64,000 nt of DNA from JAXLSZ01 sp046330315 (GTDB taxonomy: Bacteria > Actinomycetota > Thermoleophilia > Solirubrobacterales > 70-9): assembly GCA_046330315.1 (NCBI GenBank), contig JAXLSZ010000011.1, forward strand, positions 1 to 64,000, written 5' to 3'. The notes beneath the pieces were generated by a model, which had not been told where the DNA came from, ran no database searches, and saw only the letters and a program-made list of their open reading frames with translations. Both the position numbers and the translations under genes were made by a program. Below are positions 47,928-56,144 of the stretch, piece by piece. Position 1 is the stretch's first letter, and every line of letters starts with the position of its first letter.

Positions 47928-49100
47928 TTGGCGCTGACCGACCCATCGAAGCGGCTGCAGGCGATGCCGCCCTACATGTTCGCCGAGCTGGAGCGCCGGA
48001 TCGCGGCGAAACGGGAGGCCGGGATCGACGTGATCAGCCTCGGCATCGGCGACCCCGACGAGCCGACCTACGCTCATATCGTCGCCGCGATGCAGGAGGC
48101 CGTCGCCGAGGGCGCCAACCAGAGGTACCCGACCAACCGCGGGCGGGCCGAGTTCCGCGAGGCCTTCGCCGGCTTCTACGGGGAGCGCTTCGGGGTCGAG
48201 ATCGATCCCGCCAGCGAGGTGATCCCTGCGATCGGGGCCAAGGAATGCATCTACAACCTCTGCTTCGCCTTTCTCGACCCCGGCGATGTGGCGCTCGCCT
48301 CGGATCCGGGCTATCCGGTCTACACCGGCGGCCCGATCCTCGCCGGGGCCGAGGTCCACCCCCTTCCCCTCGTCGAGGACCTCGGCTTCGCCCCCGACCT
48401 CACCGCCGTCCCGCCCGAGCTCGCGGCCCGCGCCCGGCTGATGTTCCTCAACTACCCGAACAACCCGACCGGCGCGATCGTGCCGGAGGGATTCTTCGAC
48501 CTCGCCGTCTCCTTCGCGCGCGAGCACGAGATCCTGATCGTCCACGACAACGCCTACTCGGAGACCACCTACGACGGCTACGTGGCGCCGAGCTTCCTGG
48601 CGAGCACCGGGGCAAGGGAGGTCGGCGTCGAGGTCTTCTCGCTGTCCAAGGGCTACAACATGACCGGGTGGCGCTGCGCGGCGATCCTCGGGAACCGCGA
48701 CGCGATCGAGACCTACTGGCGGCTGAAGACCAACGTGGACTCGGGGCTGTTTGAGGCCGTGCAGCTCGCGGGGGTGGCGGCGCTCACCGGGCCGCGCGGC
48801 CCGCTCGAGCGCATGAACGAGACCTACCGCCGCCGTCGCGACCTCGTGGTCGGGATGCTGCGCGACATCGGGGTCCGGGCCGAGGCGCCGAAGGGCACCA
48901 TCTACGTCTGGGCGCCGGTCCCGCCGGGGCACACCTCGGCCTCCTTCGCCGAGCTGGTCCTCGAGGAGGCCGCCGTCGTGGTCTCGCCCGGCTCGATGTA
49001 CGGGCAGTCGGGCGAGGGGTACTTCCGCATCTCGCTGACCACGCCCGACGAGCGGATCGCCGAGGCCGTGGAGCGCATGCGCGAGCACCTCGCCGCCTGA
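47928..49100 (+). CDS. dapL: LL-diaminopimelate aminotransferase-type class I aminotransferase
   Basis: PLP enzyme that makes LL-DAP directly from tetrahydrodipicolinate. The sequence pattern KRLQAMPPYMFAELERR, SLGIGDPDEPT, PGYPVYTGG, NYPNNPTGA and the PLP lysine K241 in SLSKGYNMTGWR match the DapL family; length 390 residues fits. TTG 47928 follows GGAGAAG closely; no better start is seen. Proximity to dapF supports the DapL call, but related aminotransferases (for example acting on other amino acids) cannot be excluded. Confidence 0.88.
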   Translation: MALTDPSKRLQAMPPYMFAELERRIAAKREAGIDVISLGIGDPDEPTYAHIVAAMQEAVAEGANQRYPTNRGRAEFREAFAGFYGERFGVEIDPASEVIPAIGAKECIYNLCFAFLDPGDVALASDPGYPVYTGGPILAGAEVHPLPLVEDLGFAPDLTAVPPELAARARLMFLNYPNNPTGAIVPEGFFDLAVSFAREHEILIVHDNAYSETTYDGYVAPSFLASTGAREVGVEVFSLSKGYNMTGWRCAAILGNRDAIETYWRLKTNVDSGLFEAVQLAGVAALTGPRGPLERMNETYRRRRDLVVGMLRDIGVRAEAPKGTIYVWAPVPPGHTSASFAELVLEEAAVVVSPGSMYGQSGEGYFRISLTTPDERIAEAVERMREHLAA

Positions 49101-49137
49101 GGCGCGAGCCCGAACCCCTCCCCGCCGCGGGTCCCGC

Positions 49138-49188
49138 CGGCGAAACTGAAGATAAGCATCGCATTGATGCTTTCGATCAGTTTCGCCG
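49138..49188 (+). repeat. Dispersed hairpin element, family 1, copy C
   Basis: CGGCGAAACTGA (49138-49149) pairs with TCAGTTTCGCCG (49177-49188), and GCATC (49156-49160) pairs with GATGC (49166-49170) around GCATT. The internal GAAGATAAGCATC equals that of copy A while the outer arms differ at two compensated pairs. It lies between the convergent ends of dapL and the MBL gene. Confidence 0.82.
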
Positions 49189-49202
49189 ACCGCGGGGGCT
49201 GG

Positions 49203-50048
49203 TCAGGGCCGGGCCCGCCTGCGCCAGTAGCGGTCCAGCCCGGCCCACTGCTGCCCTGGGGGGACGGCCTGGAGCAGCGAGGCGGCGTCGTCGGGCGGCA
49301 TCGAGGCGGAGACCTCGGAACGGAGGGCGGCGGCAAAGCTCTCGGCGTCCATCTCGCGGGCCCGCTCGGCCAGCTCGCGCAGACGCCGGCGGACCTCGTG
49401 GAGGTGCGGGCCGGGCTCCTCGACCGAGCCGAAGTGGGTGAGGGCCAGGGATGCCGGTCGCCAGGCCTCGACGAGGTCGAGCGAGCGCTCCCACGCCTCG
49501 ATGTCGATGTCGGGCGGCGGCGTGGGGGGGAGGACGAGGCCGGCGGGCGGGATGCGGGTGGCTGCCACGTCGCCGACGAAGGCGCGGCCCGAGTCGCCGT
49601 GCAGGTAGCAGACGTGGTGGGAGGCGTGCCCGGGCGTGTAGGCGACCTCGAAGCCCCGGACCCGCTCACCGCCGGCCAGGGCCCGGACGTTGGCCTCGGG
49701 CACCGGCACGATCTCGCCCCACAGCCGCTCCATCTCGGACCCGTAGAGGCGCGAGGCGCTCTCGATCAGCCGCGAGGGGTCCACGAGGTGGGGCGCTCCG
49801 CGCTCGTGGACCCAGACCTCGAGGCCGGGCCAGCGCCGCACCAGCGCCCCGGTGGATCCCGCGTGGTCGAGGTGGACGTGGGTCAGCAGGATCGCCTCGG
49901 GGATCGCCTCGCCGAGCGCCGCCAGCAGGGTGGGGGAGGAGCCCTCGGGGCCCGGGTCCACGAGGACGTCGCCAGCCTGCCAGCAGCCGATCACCCGGCG
50001 CCTTCCCAGGTGCTCGACGTCGATCAGCCGGACCGGGTCGCCGCTCAT
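49203..50048 (-). CDS. MBL-fold metallohydrolase
   Basis: A 281-residue metallo-beta-lactamase-fold protein. The HVHLDH zinc motif is at residues 57-62, with later ligands in TPGHASHH, FVGDVAATR and LTHFGS. About 70 C-terminal residues form a helical extension. It resembles hydrolases of the glyoxalase II-like group, but the substrate is not evident. GTG or ATG 50048 starts the protein; the gene lies 25 bases downstream of the epimerase/reductase gene on the same strand and is probably co-transcribed with it. Confidence 0.88.
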   Translation of the reverse strand: MSGDPVRLIDVEHLGRRRVIGCWQAGDVLVDPGPEGSSPTLLAALGEAIPEAILLTHVHLDHAGSTGALVRRWPGLEVWVHERGAPHLVDPSRLIESASRLYGSEMERLWGEIVPVPEANVRALAGGERVRGFEVAYTPGHASHHVCYLHGDSGRAFVGDVAATRIPPAGLVLPPTPPPDIDIEAWERSLDLVEAWRPASLALTHFGSVEEPGPHLHEVRRRLRELAERAREMDAESFAAALRSEVSASMPPDDAASLLQAVPPGQQWAGLDRYWRRRARP

Positions 50049-50073
50049 CGCCCGCCTCGCCCCGGGCTCGGCT

Positions 50074-51057
50074 CTAGGAGAGCTTTCCCTCGGCCGCCAG
50101 GGTGTCGCGAAGGCCGGGCTCGAGGCTGCGGGGCGAGTAGCCGAGCTCCTTCATCGCCTTGTCGTGGCGGGCCCAGAAGGTGACACCGTCGGCCGAGCGG
50201 ATCAGCTCGGAGAGGTTCGGGGGCTGGTCCATGACCCTGCCTACCAGCGGCCCGACGGGCCGCAGCAGCTTCAGCAGGGCGGTGGGCATCGTCCCTCGGG
50301 GCGGCTTGCGGCCGACCACGCGGGCGGCCGTGTCGATCGTCTCCCTCATCGTCGTGATCTGCCCGCCGAGCACGTAGGACTCCCCTGGCTTGCCGCGGTC
50401 CAGCGCGAGGAGGATGCCGGCGGCGACGTCCTCGACGTGAACCAGGTTCATCCCCAGGTCCGGGAAGGGGATGAGCGGCAGCTTGCCGTCGACGAACTGC
50501 TCCAGCGTCCTGCCCAGGGCCGAGTGGTCGCCCGGGCCGTAGACCCCGCCGGGCTGAACGATCACGCAGGGGAGGTGCTCCTCCGCGATCAGACGCTTCG
50601 CCGCCCTGTGCGCCTCGTACTTGGTCTGCTCGTAGTAGGAGGTGAACTCGCTCCCCGGATGCTCGTAGGACTCGTCGACGACCTGCCCGTGGGTGTCGCC
50701 GAACGCGGCGATCGTGGAGACGTAGACGACCTTGGGGACCCGCTCGTCGAGGGCGGCGCGCAGGACCGTCTCGGTGCCGAGGACGTTGGCCTCGTACATG
50801 GCGGTGTGTTGCTCCCTGGGGATGCCGACCTCGTAGACCGCGGCGCCGTGGATCACCGCGTCGGCCGCCTCCATGCCGGCGGCGATGGCGCTCGCATCGG
50901 AGAGGCTCCCCTCGACCAGCTCGCAGCCGTGGTCGGCGAGCCCGGCCGCCCTGGCACGGTCGCGCACCAGGCAGACGACATCGTCGCCGCGAGCCCGGAG
51001 CTGGCGGGCCACCTCGCCGCCGATGAAACCCGTGGCACCGGTCATGAAGACCCTCAT
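50074..51057 (-). CDS. NAD-dependent epimerase/dehydratase (extended SDR)
   Basis: A 327-residue extended short-chain dehydrogenase. The Rossmann motif GATGFIGG is at residues 7-14 and the catalytic YxxxK pair is Y142/K146, with STIAAFG containing the active-site serine near 115. The outline resembles dihydroflavonol-4-reductase-like or sugar-nucleotide epimerase proteins; no specific substrate can be named. ATG 51057 is supported by TAGACT seven bases upstream on the minus strand. hflX starts divergently 43 bases away. Confidence 0.9.
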   Translation of the reverse strand: MRVFMTGATGFIGGEVARQLRARGDDVVCLVRDRARAAGLADHGCELVEGSLSDASAIAAGMEAADAVIHGAAVYEVGIPREQHTAMYEANVLGTETVLRAALDERVPKVVYVSTIAAFGDTHGQVVDESYEHPGSEFTSYYEQTKYEAHRAAKRLIAEEHLPCVIVQPGGVYGPGDHSALGRTLEQFVDGKLPLIPFPDLGMNLVHVEDVAAGILLALDRGKPGESYVLGGQITTMRETIDTAARVVGRKPPRGTMPTALLKLLRPVGPLVGRVMDQPPNLSELIRSADGVTFWARHDKAMKELGYSPRSLEPGLRDTLAAEGKLS

Positions 51058-51064
51058 GGCCGGC

Positions 51065-51070
51065 AGTCTA
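51065..51070 (-). promoter_or_regulatory. -10 box of the SDR-MBL operon
   Basis: TAGACT on the minus strand, seven bases before ATG 51057. It lies 16 bases from the oppositely oriented hflX -10 box. Confidence 0.55.
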
Positions 51071-51086
51071 TGGCCTCCCGCCGCCC

Positions 51087-51092
51087 TACAAT
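51087..51092 (+). promoter_or_regulatory. -10 box of hflX
   Basis: TACAAT, eight bases before GTG 51101. It decides between several in-frame upstream starts that would lie inside the divergent gene. Confidence 0.6.
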
Positions 51093-51100
51093 CGTCGGGA

Positions 51101-52423
51101 GTGCAGAGATCCAGGAACGGCCGATCGAGGGAGACGTCCGCGGCAGCGGCGGGGGTCTTCAACCCGCGGGCGCGGCAGCGGGCGATGGCGATCGGCGTCG
51201 TCCCGGAGGGGGTCGGCGGGGATCCGCTCGCAGAGTTGAAGGAGCTGCTGAGGACAGCCGGGGTGGCCACGGCGGGGGAGATGGTTCAGGCGCGCCCCGC
51301 GCCGGACCCGGATCGCTACCTGGGCCGCGGCAAGCTCGCCGAGCTGAAGGAGGCCATGCGCGCCTGCGACGCGAACCTGCTCGCCTGCGACGACGAGCTG
51401 GCGCCGCGCCAGGAGCGCAACCTCGAGGAGGCGCTGGGCGTGCCGGTGATCGACCGCACGGCGGTGATCCTCGACATCTTCGCCGACCACGCCCACTCCG
51501 CCGAGGGCAAGCTGCAGGTCGAGCTCGCCCAGCTCTCCTACAACCTGGCGAGGATGCGCGGGCTGTGGACCCACCTGGAGCGTCTCGGCGGCGGGATCGG
51601 GACCCGCGGCCCCGGCGAGTCGCAGATCGAGACCGACCGGCGGCTGGCCCGGGACCGCATCGCGGCCCTGCGCCGGCGCCTGGTCCGCTCCGAGCGCAGG
51701 CGGGCGACGATGCGGTCGCGGCGGGAGCGCTCCGCGGTCCCCCGGATCGCGCTCGCCGGGTACACGAACGCCGGCAAGTCCACCCTGATGCGGGCGATCA
51801 CGGGAGCCGAGGTGGCGGTCGGGGACAGGCTCTTCCACACGCTCGACCCGACCACGCGCAGCTACCGCCACGGAGGGCGCAGCTACCTGCTGACCGACAC
51901 GGTCGGGTTCATCGAGAAGCTGCCCCACCAGCTCGTCGACGCTTTCAAGGCGACGCTCGAGGAGACCGCCGGTGCCGACCTGATCCTGCACGTGGTGGAC
52001 GCCGAGGCCGGAGCCGAGGACCTCACGGCGCGGATGCGGGCGGTGGACGAGGTGCTCGAGGAGATCGGCGCCGGAGCGGCGCCGAGGGTGCTGGTGCTCA
52101 ACAAGGAGGACCTCCTCGACGCGGACCGCCGCCGGGAGGTCGCGCTGCGCCACCCGGAGGGGGTGCTGGTCTCGGCACTCACCGGGGAGGGAACCGAGGA
52201 GCTTCGCGGCCGGATCGAGGCCGCCTTCGAGGAGACTCTGAGGCCGGTCGAGCTCCTCGTCCCCTACGAGGAGGGGGCCCGGCTGCACGAGCTGCACGAG
52301 GTCGCCGGAGCCCTGGACCGCACCGACCGCGACGACGGGGTGCTGGTCCGCGCCCGCGTCCCCGCCGCCGTGCTCCACCGTTTCGAGGACCTCGCGGTGG
52401 GCTCGAGCGGGAAGGCCGGCTGA
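51101..52423 (+). CDS. hflX: GTPase HflX
   Basis: Ribosome-associated GTPase that splits stalled or hibernating ribosomes. The N-terminal HflX domain contains RDPDRYLGRGK-like DPDRYLGRGKLAEL and the GPGESQIETDRR motif near 171; the G domain has GYTNAGKST at 220-228, DTVGFIEKLPHQLVDAFKATLEE and NKEDLL. From GTG 51101 the protein is 440 residues, the family norm. It belongs to the conserved miaB-miaA-dapF-hflX neighbourhood, here split by dapL and two minus-strand genes. Confidence 0.95.
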   Translation: MQRSRNGRSRETSAAAAGVFNPRARQRAMAIGVVPEGVGGDPLAELKELLRTAGVATAGEMVQARPAPDPDRYLGRGKLAELKEAMRACDANLLACDDELAPRQERNLEEALGVPVIDRTAVILDIFADHAHSAEGKLQVELAQLSYNLARMRGLWTHLERLGGGIGTRGPGESQIETDRRLARDRIAALRRRLVRSERRRATMRSRRERSAVPRIALAGYTNAGKSTLMRAITGAEVAVGDRLFHTLDPTTRSYRHGGRSYLLTDTVGFIEKLPHQLVDAFKATLEETAGADLILHVVDAEAGAEDLTARMRAVDEVLEEIGAGAAPRVLVLNKEDLLDADRRREVALRHPEGVLVSALTGEGTEELRGRIEAAFEETLRPVELLVPYEEGARLHELHEVAGALDRTDRDDGVLVRARVPAAVLHRFEDLAVGSSGKAG

Positions 52424-52439
52424 GGGCCGGGCGGGCCGT

Positions 52440-52445
52440 TAGGGT
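52440..52445 (+). promoter_or_regulatory. -10 box of dut
   Basis: TAGGGT, eight bases before ATG 52454. Confidence 0.5.
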
Positions 52446-52453
52446 TCGCCGCC

Positions 52454-52885
52454 ATGGAGATTCGCTTCCAGCTCCTCCGCGAGGGGGCCCGGCTCCCGAC
52501 CCGCGCCCACGAGGGCGACGCGGGCCTCGACCTCTACGCGTGCGAGCCGGCCCACATCGGGCCCGGCGAACGCTGGGGCGTCGCCACCGGCCTGGCCGTG
52601 GAGATACCCGAAGGGCACGCGGGGCTGGTGCTGCCGCGCTCCGGCCTCGCCTCGGACCACGGGGTGGGGCTGGCCAACGCACCCGGCCTGATCGACTCCG
52701 GCTACCGCGGCGAGGTCCGGGTTCTGCTGCTCAACAACGACCCCGCGGAGGTCTTCCGGGTCGAGCCGGGGGACCGCATCGCCCAGCTGGTCGTGGTTCC
52801 GGTGGCGCCGGTCGAGCCCACCGCGGCGCCGGAGCTCGCCGGGACCGCGCGCGGAGAGGGTGGCTTCGGCTCCACCGGCCGCTGA
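52454..52885 (+). CDS. dut: dUTP diphosphatase
   Basis: Trimeric dUTPase, 143 residues. All five motifs are visible: AHEGDAGLDLYA (18-29), PRSGLASDHGV near 59, GLIDSGYRGEV near 78, GDRIAQLVVVP near 104 and the C-terminal RGEGGFGSTGR. Start and length are standard. The last codons and stop are copied in a direct repeat just downstream. Confidence 0.96.
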   Translation: MEIRFQLLREGARLPTRAHEGDAGLDLYACEPAHIGPGERWGVATGLAVEIPEGHAGLVLPRSGLASDHGVGLANAPGLIDSGYRGEVRVLLLNNDPAEVFRVEPGDRIAQLVVVPVAPVEPTAAPELAGTARGEGGFGSTGR

Positions 52886-52917
52886 GCGGGATCTTCGGCT
52901 CCACCGGCCGCTGAGCG
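52864..52917 (+). repeat. Direct duplication of the dut stop region
   Basis: A 25-base block (52864-52888), which encodes the last five dut residues and includes its TGA, is repeated exactly at 52893-52917, four bases later. The second copy lies outside the gene and carries a second TGA. Confidence 0.95.
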
Positions 52918-52926
52918 AACCTCGAG

Positions 52927-52956
52927 TTGCGTGACCGGCCGCCCCGCGAATAGGAT
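52927..52956 (+). promoter_or_regulatory. Promoter of the secreted beta-propeller-like gene
   Basis: TTGCGT (52927-52932) and TAGGAT (52951-52956) are 18 bases apart. This places transcription start near 52963, which excludes the GTG at 52931 and favours GTG 52970. Confidence 0.6.
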
Positions 52957-52969
52957 CGGGCCGGATCCG

Positions 52970-54586
52970 GTGAGGCAGGCGAGCGAAAGGGTTGGGGAGT
53001 TGGGCGCAGCGCGAGCGGGGCGGGGGTTCTGGCTGTTGATCCTCGCGCTGGGGACCGCGGCGCTCGCCCCCGCCAGCGCCGCCGCCGTTCCGCAACCGGC
53101 CGTCCCGCTGATCGCATCCGGGCCGGCGCCCTCGACGCCCGCCTACACCGGTCACCCCGCCACGCCGGACCCGTTCGGCGGTGGCTGGAGGGCCCCTCAG
53201 AACCCGTTCATGGCGCCCAACCCGCTCAACGGCGTCCACAACGACACCTGGATGACCGACGACTACCCGGGCTACCGCGGGCCGCTGGGGCGCCGCCCCC
53301 GCGTCTTCGACACCGCGATCCAGCGCGATTGCATCACCCTCGCGTTCGACAGCAAGGGGCGGATCGTCGGGTCCTGCACCGACCTCAGCAACGGCCCCGC
53401 CCTCTACATGCTCGACCCCGACACGCTCGACCTGCTCGCCTTCAAGCAGATGCCCTACGTCCCGCCCCCACCCGGGACCAACCCGGCGCTGAACACGACC
53501 GGCGGCGCCTACTTCTACCTCGACAACCACGACCGGGCTGTGTTCGCCACCTCCGACCGCCGGATATTCGTGGTGGGGGAGACGACCCAGGGAGGCGAGC
53601 CGGCCTTCGAGGTCCTCTCCCGGTACGACCCGACTCCGTGCCTGAGGCCGGGCGAGCGGATGCCCTCGGTGCTGCCCGACCATCAGGGGCGCCTGTGGTT
53701 CGTCGGCCGCCAGGACGGCACCGTCGGCGTGCTCAACCGCCGCACCCGGCGCTGCTCCTCGATCGTGCTCGGCGAGGAGGTCGAGAACTCCTTCGCGATC
53801 GCCCGCGACGGCGCATACGTGGTGACCGACAGGGCGCTCTACAAGCTGCGGGCCGAGGGCGGGCTGCGGCCCCACATCGTCTGGCAGGCTCGCTACGAGA
53901 ACACCGGGACGCAGAAGACGGGGCAGATCAACGCCGGCAGCGGCACCACGCCGACCCTGCTGGTTCCGCGGCGCAACCACCACGGCGACCCGGCCTACGT
54001 GGCCATCACCGACAACGCCGACCCGCTGAACGTCCTGGTCTACAGGGCCGCCGACCGTGCGCACGGCCGCCGCCGGGTCTGCAGGGTGCCGGTCTTCGAG
54101 AAGGGGGCGAGCGCCGACGAGAACTCGCTGATCGCCGCCGGGAGCAGCCTCTTCGCCGAGAACAACTACGGCTACGACCTGCTCGCCTTCAACGACGTGC
54201 TGGGCAACGGCCTGCCGGTCGGCGGCGACCTCGGGCTGGTCAGCGAGCCGGGCATCGCGCGGATCGACATCCGCCGGGGCGGCAAGGGTTGCCGGAAGGT
54301 GTGGACCAGCAACGCGGTGCGGCCGGCCTCGGTGGTCTCCAAGGGCAACAGCCGCTCGGGGATCCTCTACACCTTCGAGAACGCGAAGGACCCGAGCGTC
54401 CCCGGGGCCGACCCCTGGAACTGGGTGGCGATGAGCATGCGGACCGGGAAGGTCCTCTGGAAGCAGCGCGCCGGGTACGGCGGGCGCTTCAACAACCACT
54501 ACGCCGGCATCGCGATCTCCCCGGGCCCCAGGCCGACCCTCTTCCTCGGCGGGGTGGGAGGGATCATGGCCCTTCGCGACCGCTGA
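52970..54586 (+). CDS. Secreted protein with beta-propeller-like repeats, function unknown
   Basis: A 538-residue protein with a signal peptide (hydrophobic stretch WLLILALGTAALAPASAAA at about residues 20-38 from GTG 52970; TTG 53000 is an alternative start). The mature part has repeated strands of the type seen in quinoprotein-like propellers: GRIVGSCTD, GPALYMLDPDTLDLLAF, RRIFVVGE, GRLWFVGRQDGTVGVLN, GAYVVTDRALYKL and a final VLWKQRAGYGGRFNNHYAGIAIS. No cofactor residues can be assigned. It stands alone after dut and converges with gatD. I do not recognise a named family. Confidence 0.8.
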   Translation: MRQASERVGELGAARAGRGFWLLILALGTAALAPASAAAVPQPAVPLIASGPAPSTPAYTGHPATPDPFGGGWRAPQNPFMAPNPLNGVHNDTWMTDDYPGYRGPLGRRPRVFDTAIQRDCITLAFDSKGRIVGSCTDLSNGPALYMLDPDTLDLLAFKQMPYVPPPPGTNPALNTTGGAYFYLDNHDRAVFATSDRRIFVVGETTQGGEPAFEVLSRYDPTPCLRPGERMPSVLPDHQGRLWFVGRQDGTVGVLNRRTRRCSSIVLGEEVENSFAIARDGAYVVTDRALYKLRAEGGLRPHIVWQARYENTGTQKTGQINAGSGTTPTLLVPRRNHHGDPAYVAITDNADPLNVLVYRAADRAHGRRRVCRVPVFEKGASADENSLIAAGSSLFAENNYGYDLLAFNDVLGNGLPVGGDLGLVSEPGIARIDIRRGGKGCRKVWTSNAVRPASVVSKGNSRSGILYTFENAKDPSVPGADPWNWVAMSMRTGKVLWKQRAGYGGRFNNHYAGIAISPGPRPTLFLGGVGGIMALRDR

Positions 54587-54633
54587 GGGCGCGCATCCTC
54601 GACCCCGGGCCCGGCCCGCGCCCGTGACCCCCC

Positions 54634-55368
54634 TCAGCCCAGCGCCGCGCGGCGGGCGGACTCGTGGGCCGCTGCCTCGAGCCGGTCGTCGAGGGGGCTG
54701 AGCTCGGGGGCCTCTCCGTAGCGGCGCCCGAGGGCGGCGGCGGTCATGTGGTCGGCGAGCCACGCGTTCTTCGGCAGCAGCGGGCCGTGCAGATAGGTGC
54801 CGATCAGGTTCTCCCGGCGCACGCCCTCGGTCCCGTCGCTGCCGTTGTTGCCGAACCCCCTGACCACCGTTCCGAGGGGAGTCGCCGCGGGGCCGAGGTA
54901 GGTCCTGCCGCCGTGGTTCTCGAAGCCGGCCAGAAGCCGGGGCCCGCCACCGAGGTCAACCTCGATCGCCACGTTGCCGATCAACCGCTCCCCGGGCTCG
55001 CGGACCGTCTCGAGGTCGGCGATGCCGAGCCCCTCGATTCGCTCCTCGCCGAGCTGGTAGCTGTGGCCGAGGAGCTGGTATCCGCCGCACACCGCCAGCA
55101 CGGCGGCGCGGTCGGCGACCGCCTCCTCGATCCGGCGGCGCTTGGTCGCGACCATGTCCGCCGCGACGATCCGCTGGTCGCGGTCCTGCCCGCCCCCGAT
55201 GTAGATCAGGTCGGCGGCCCCGGGGTCGAACTCCTCGCCGGGGCCGGCGGCCGAGTAGGAGAAGCCGATGCCGCGCCACTCGCAGCGCCGGCGCAGGAAG
55301 ACGATGTTCCCGCGGTCCGCGTAGATGTTCATCTGGTCGGGGTAGAGGGCGAGGACGCGTAGCTCCAT
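54634..55368 (-). CDS. gatD: Lipid II isoglutaminyl synthase glutamine amidotransferase subunit GatD
   Basis: CobB/CobQ-like class I amidotransferase that supplies ammonia for amidation of D-Glu in lipid II. Catalytic C94 (LAVCGGYQLLG) and H194 (GTYLHGPLLPKN) are at the family positions. Length is 244 residues. ATG 55368 overlaps the stop of the preceding methyltransferase gene by one base (TGATG), and the partner MurT is one gene further upstream on the same strand. The pair acts at the inner face of the membrane on peptidoglycan precursors. Confidence 0.93.
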   Translation of the reverse strand: MELRVLALYPDQMNIYADRGNIVFLRRRCEWRGIGFSYSAAGPGEEFDPGAADLIYIGGGQDRDQRIVAADMVATKRRRIEEAVADRAAVLAVCGGYQLLGHSYQLGEERIEGLGIADLETVREPGERLIGNVAIEVDLGGGPRLLAGFENHGGRTYLGPAATPLGTVVRGFGNNGSDGTEGVRRENLIGTYLHGPLLPKNAWLADHMTAAALGRRYGEAPELSPLDDRLEAAAHESARRAALG

Positions 55369-56144
55369 CAGCGCTCCAGGATGACGACGATGGACCCGAC
55401 GTGGTCGTCGGTCGGGGGAACCTCCCCGCGCCCGCAGGCCCGCAGGCCCGCGGCCTCGGCCTCGGCCTCGAGCCCGCGCGGCGAGACCGTGTGAAGGAGC
55501 GTCGAGTGCCGGCGCTCGCTGAGCTCCCCCGCGGGCGAGACGGTCTGCCGCAATCGCTCGACCGAGATCGTCCGCCCGGAGGCGATCGCGGGGAGCGGAA
55601 GGCTGGAGAAGACCCACCCCTGACGCTCGGTTGCGTCGGGGACCGGGGGCGGGCCCTCCTCGGGCTGCTCTCCCAGGTCCTCTGGGAGGAGCGCCAGGGC
55701 GGCGCGCCCGCGAGGGGCGAGCCTGCGCCGCAGGGCGGCCAGCATCTCGGCGCGGCCCGCCCGGTCGAGCAGGTGGGCGAGCTGCATCGGAGCGATCGCG
55801 AGCCCAAAGCCGCCCTCGACGCCGTCCAGGGACCGGACGTCGCCCACCACGGCCCGGGCGGGGGCGCCCCGCTCCTCCGCCCGGCGGTTGAGCTCCGCGA
55901 CCAGGTCGGGGTCGCTGTCGACGCCCAGCACGGGGGAGCCCCTGCGGGCGAGGTGCAGGGCGACGCGGCCGGTGCCGCAGCCCAGGTCGAGGACCTCACC
56001 GGCGCATCGGTCTGCCAGCTCCTCCCAGACGCCGAGGTCGGCGGCGTAGGAGCCGCACTCGAGGTCGTGCCAGAGGACGGCGGCCGCCGCGGGGGCCAGG
56101 GAGGCGCCGCTCCCGGCGGCGGCGGGCCCGGAGGCGCCGCTCAC
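55368..56144 (-). CDS. Class I SAM-dependent methyltransferase embedded between murT and gatD
   Basis: A 258-residue protein with the SAM motif VLDLGCGTGRVALHLA at about residues 51-66, an acidic VLGVDSDPDL strand and the FGLAIAPMQLAHLLD segment of the catalytic loop. GTG 56144 overlaps the murT stop as GTGA; its own stop overlaps the gatD start. Such tight coupling on both sides implies co-production with the MurT-GatD complex. The substrate is unknown; a peptidoglycan precursor or undecaprenyl-linked compound is a possibility (inference). Confidence 0.87.
   Translation of the reverse strand: MSGASGPAAAGSGASLAPAAAAVLWHDLECGSYAADLGVWEELADRCAGEVLDLGCGTGRVALHLARRGSPVLGVDSDPDLVAELNRRAEERGAPARAVVGDVRSLDGVEGGFGLAIAPMQLAHLLDRAGRAEMLAALRRRLAPRGRAALALLPEDLGEQPEEGPPPVPDATERQGWVFSSLPLPAIASGRTISVERLRQTVSPAGELSERRHSTLLHTVSPRGLEAEAEAAGLRACGRGEVPPTDDHVGSIVVILER

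Noticed and set aside
52931..52969. Earlier GTG start for the secreted propeller-like protein
   Set aside because: It overlaps the -35 box of a well-spaced promoter and adds a charged stretch before the signal peptide.
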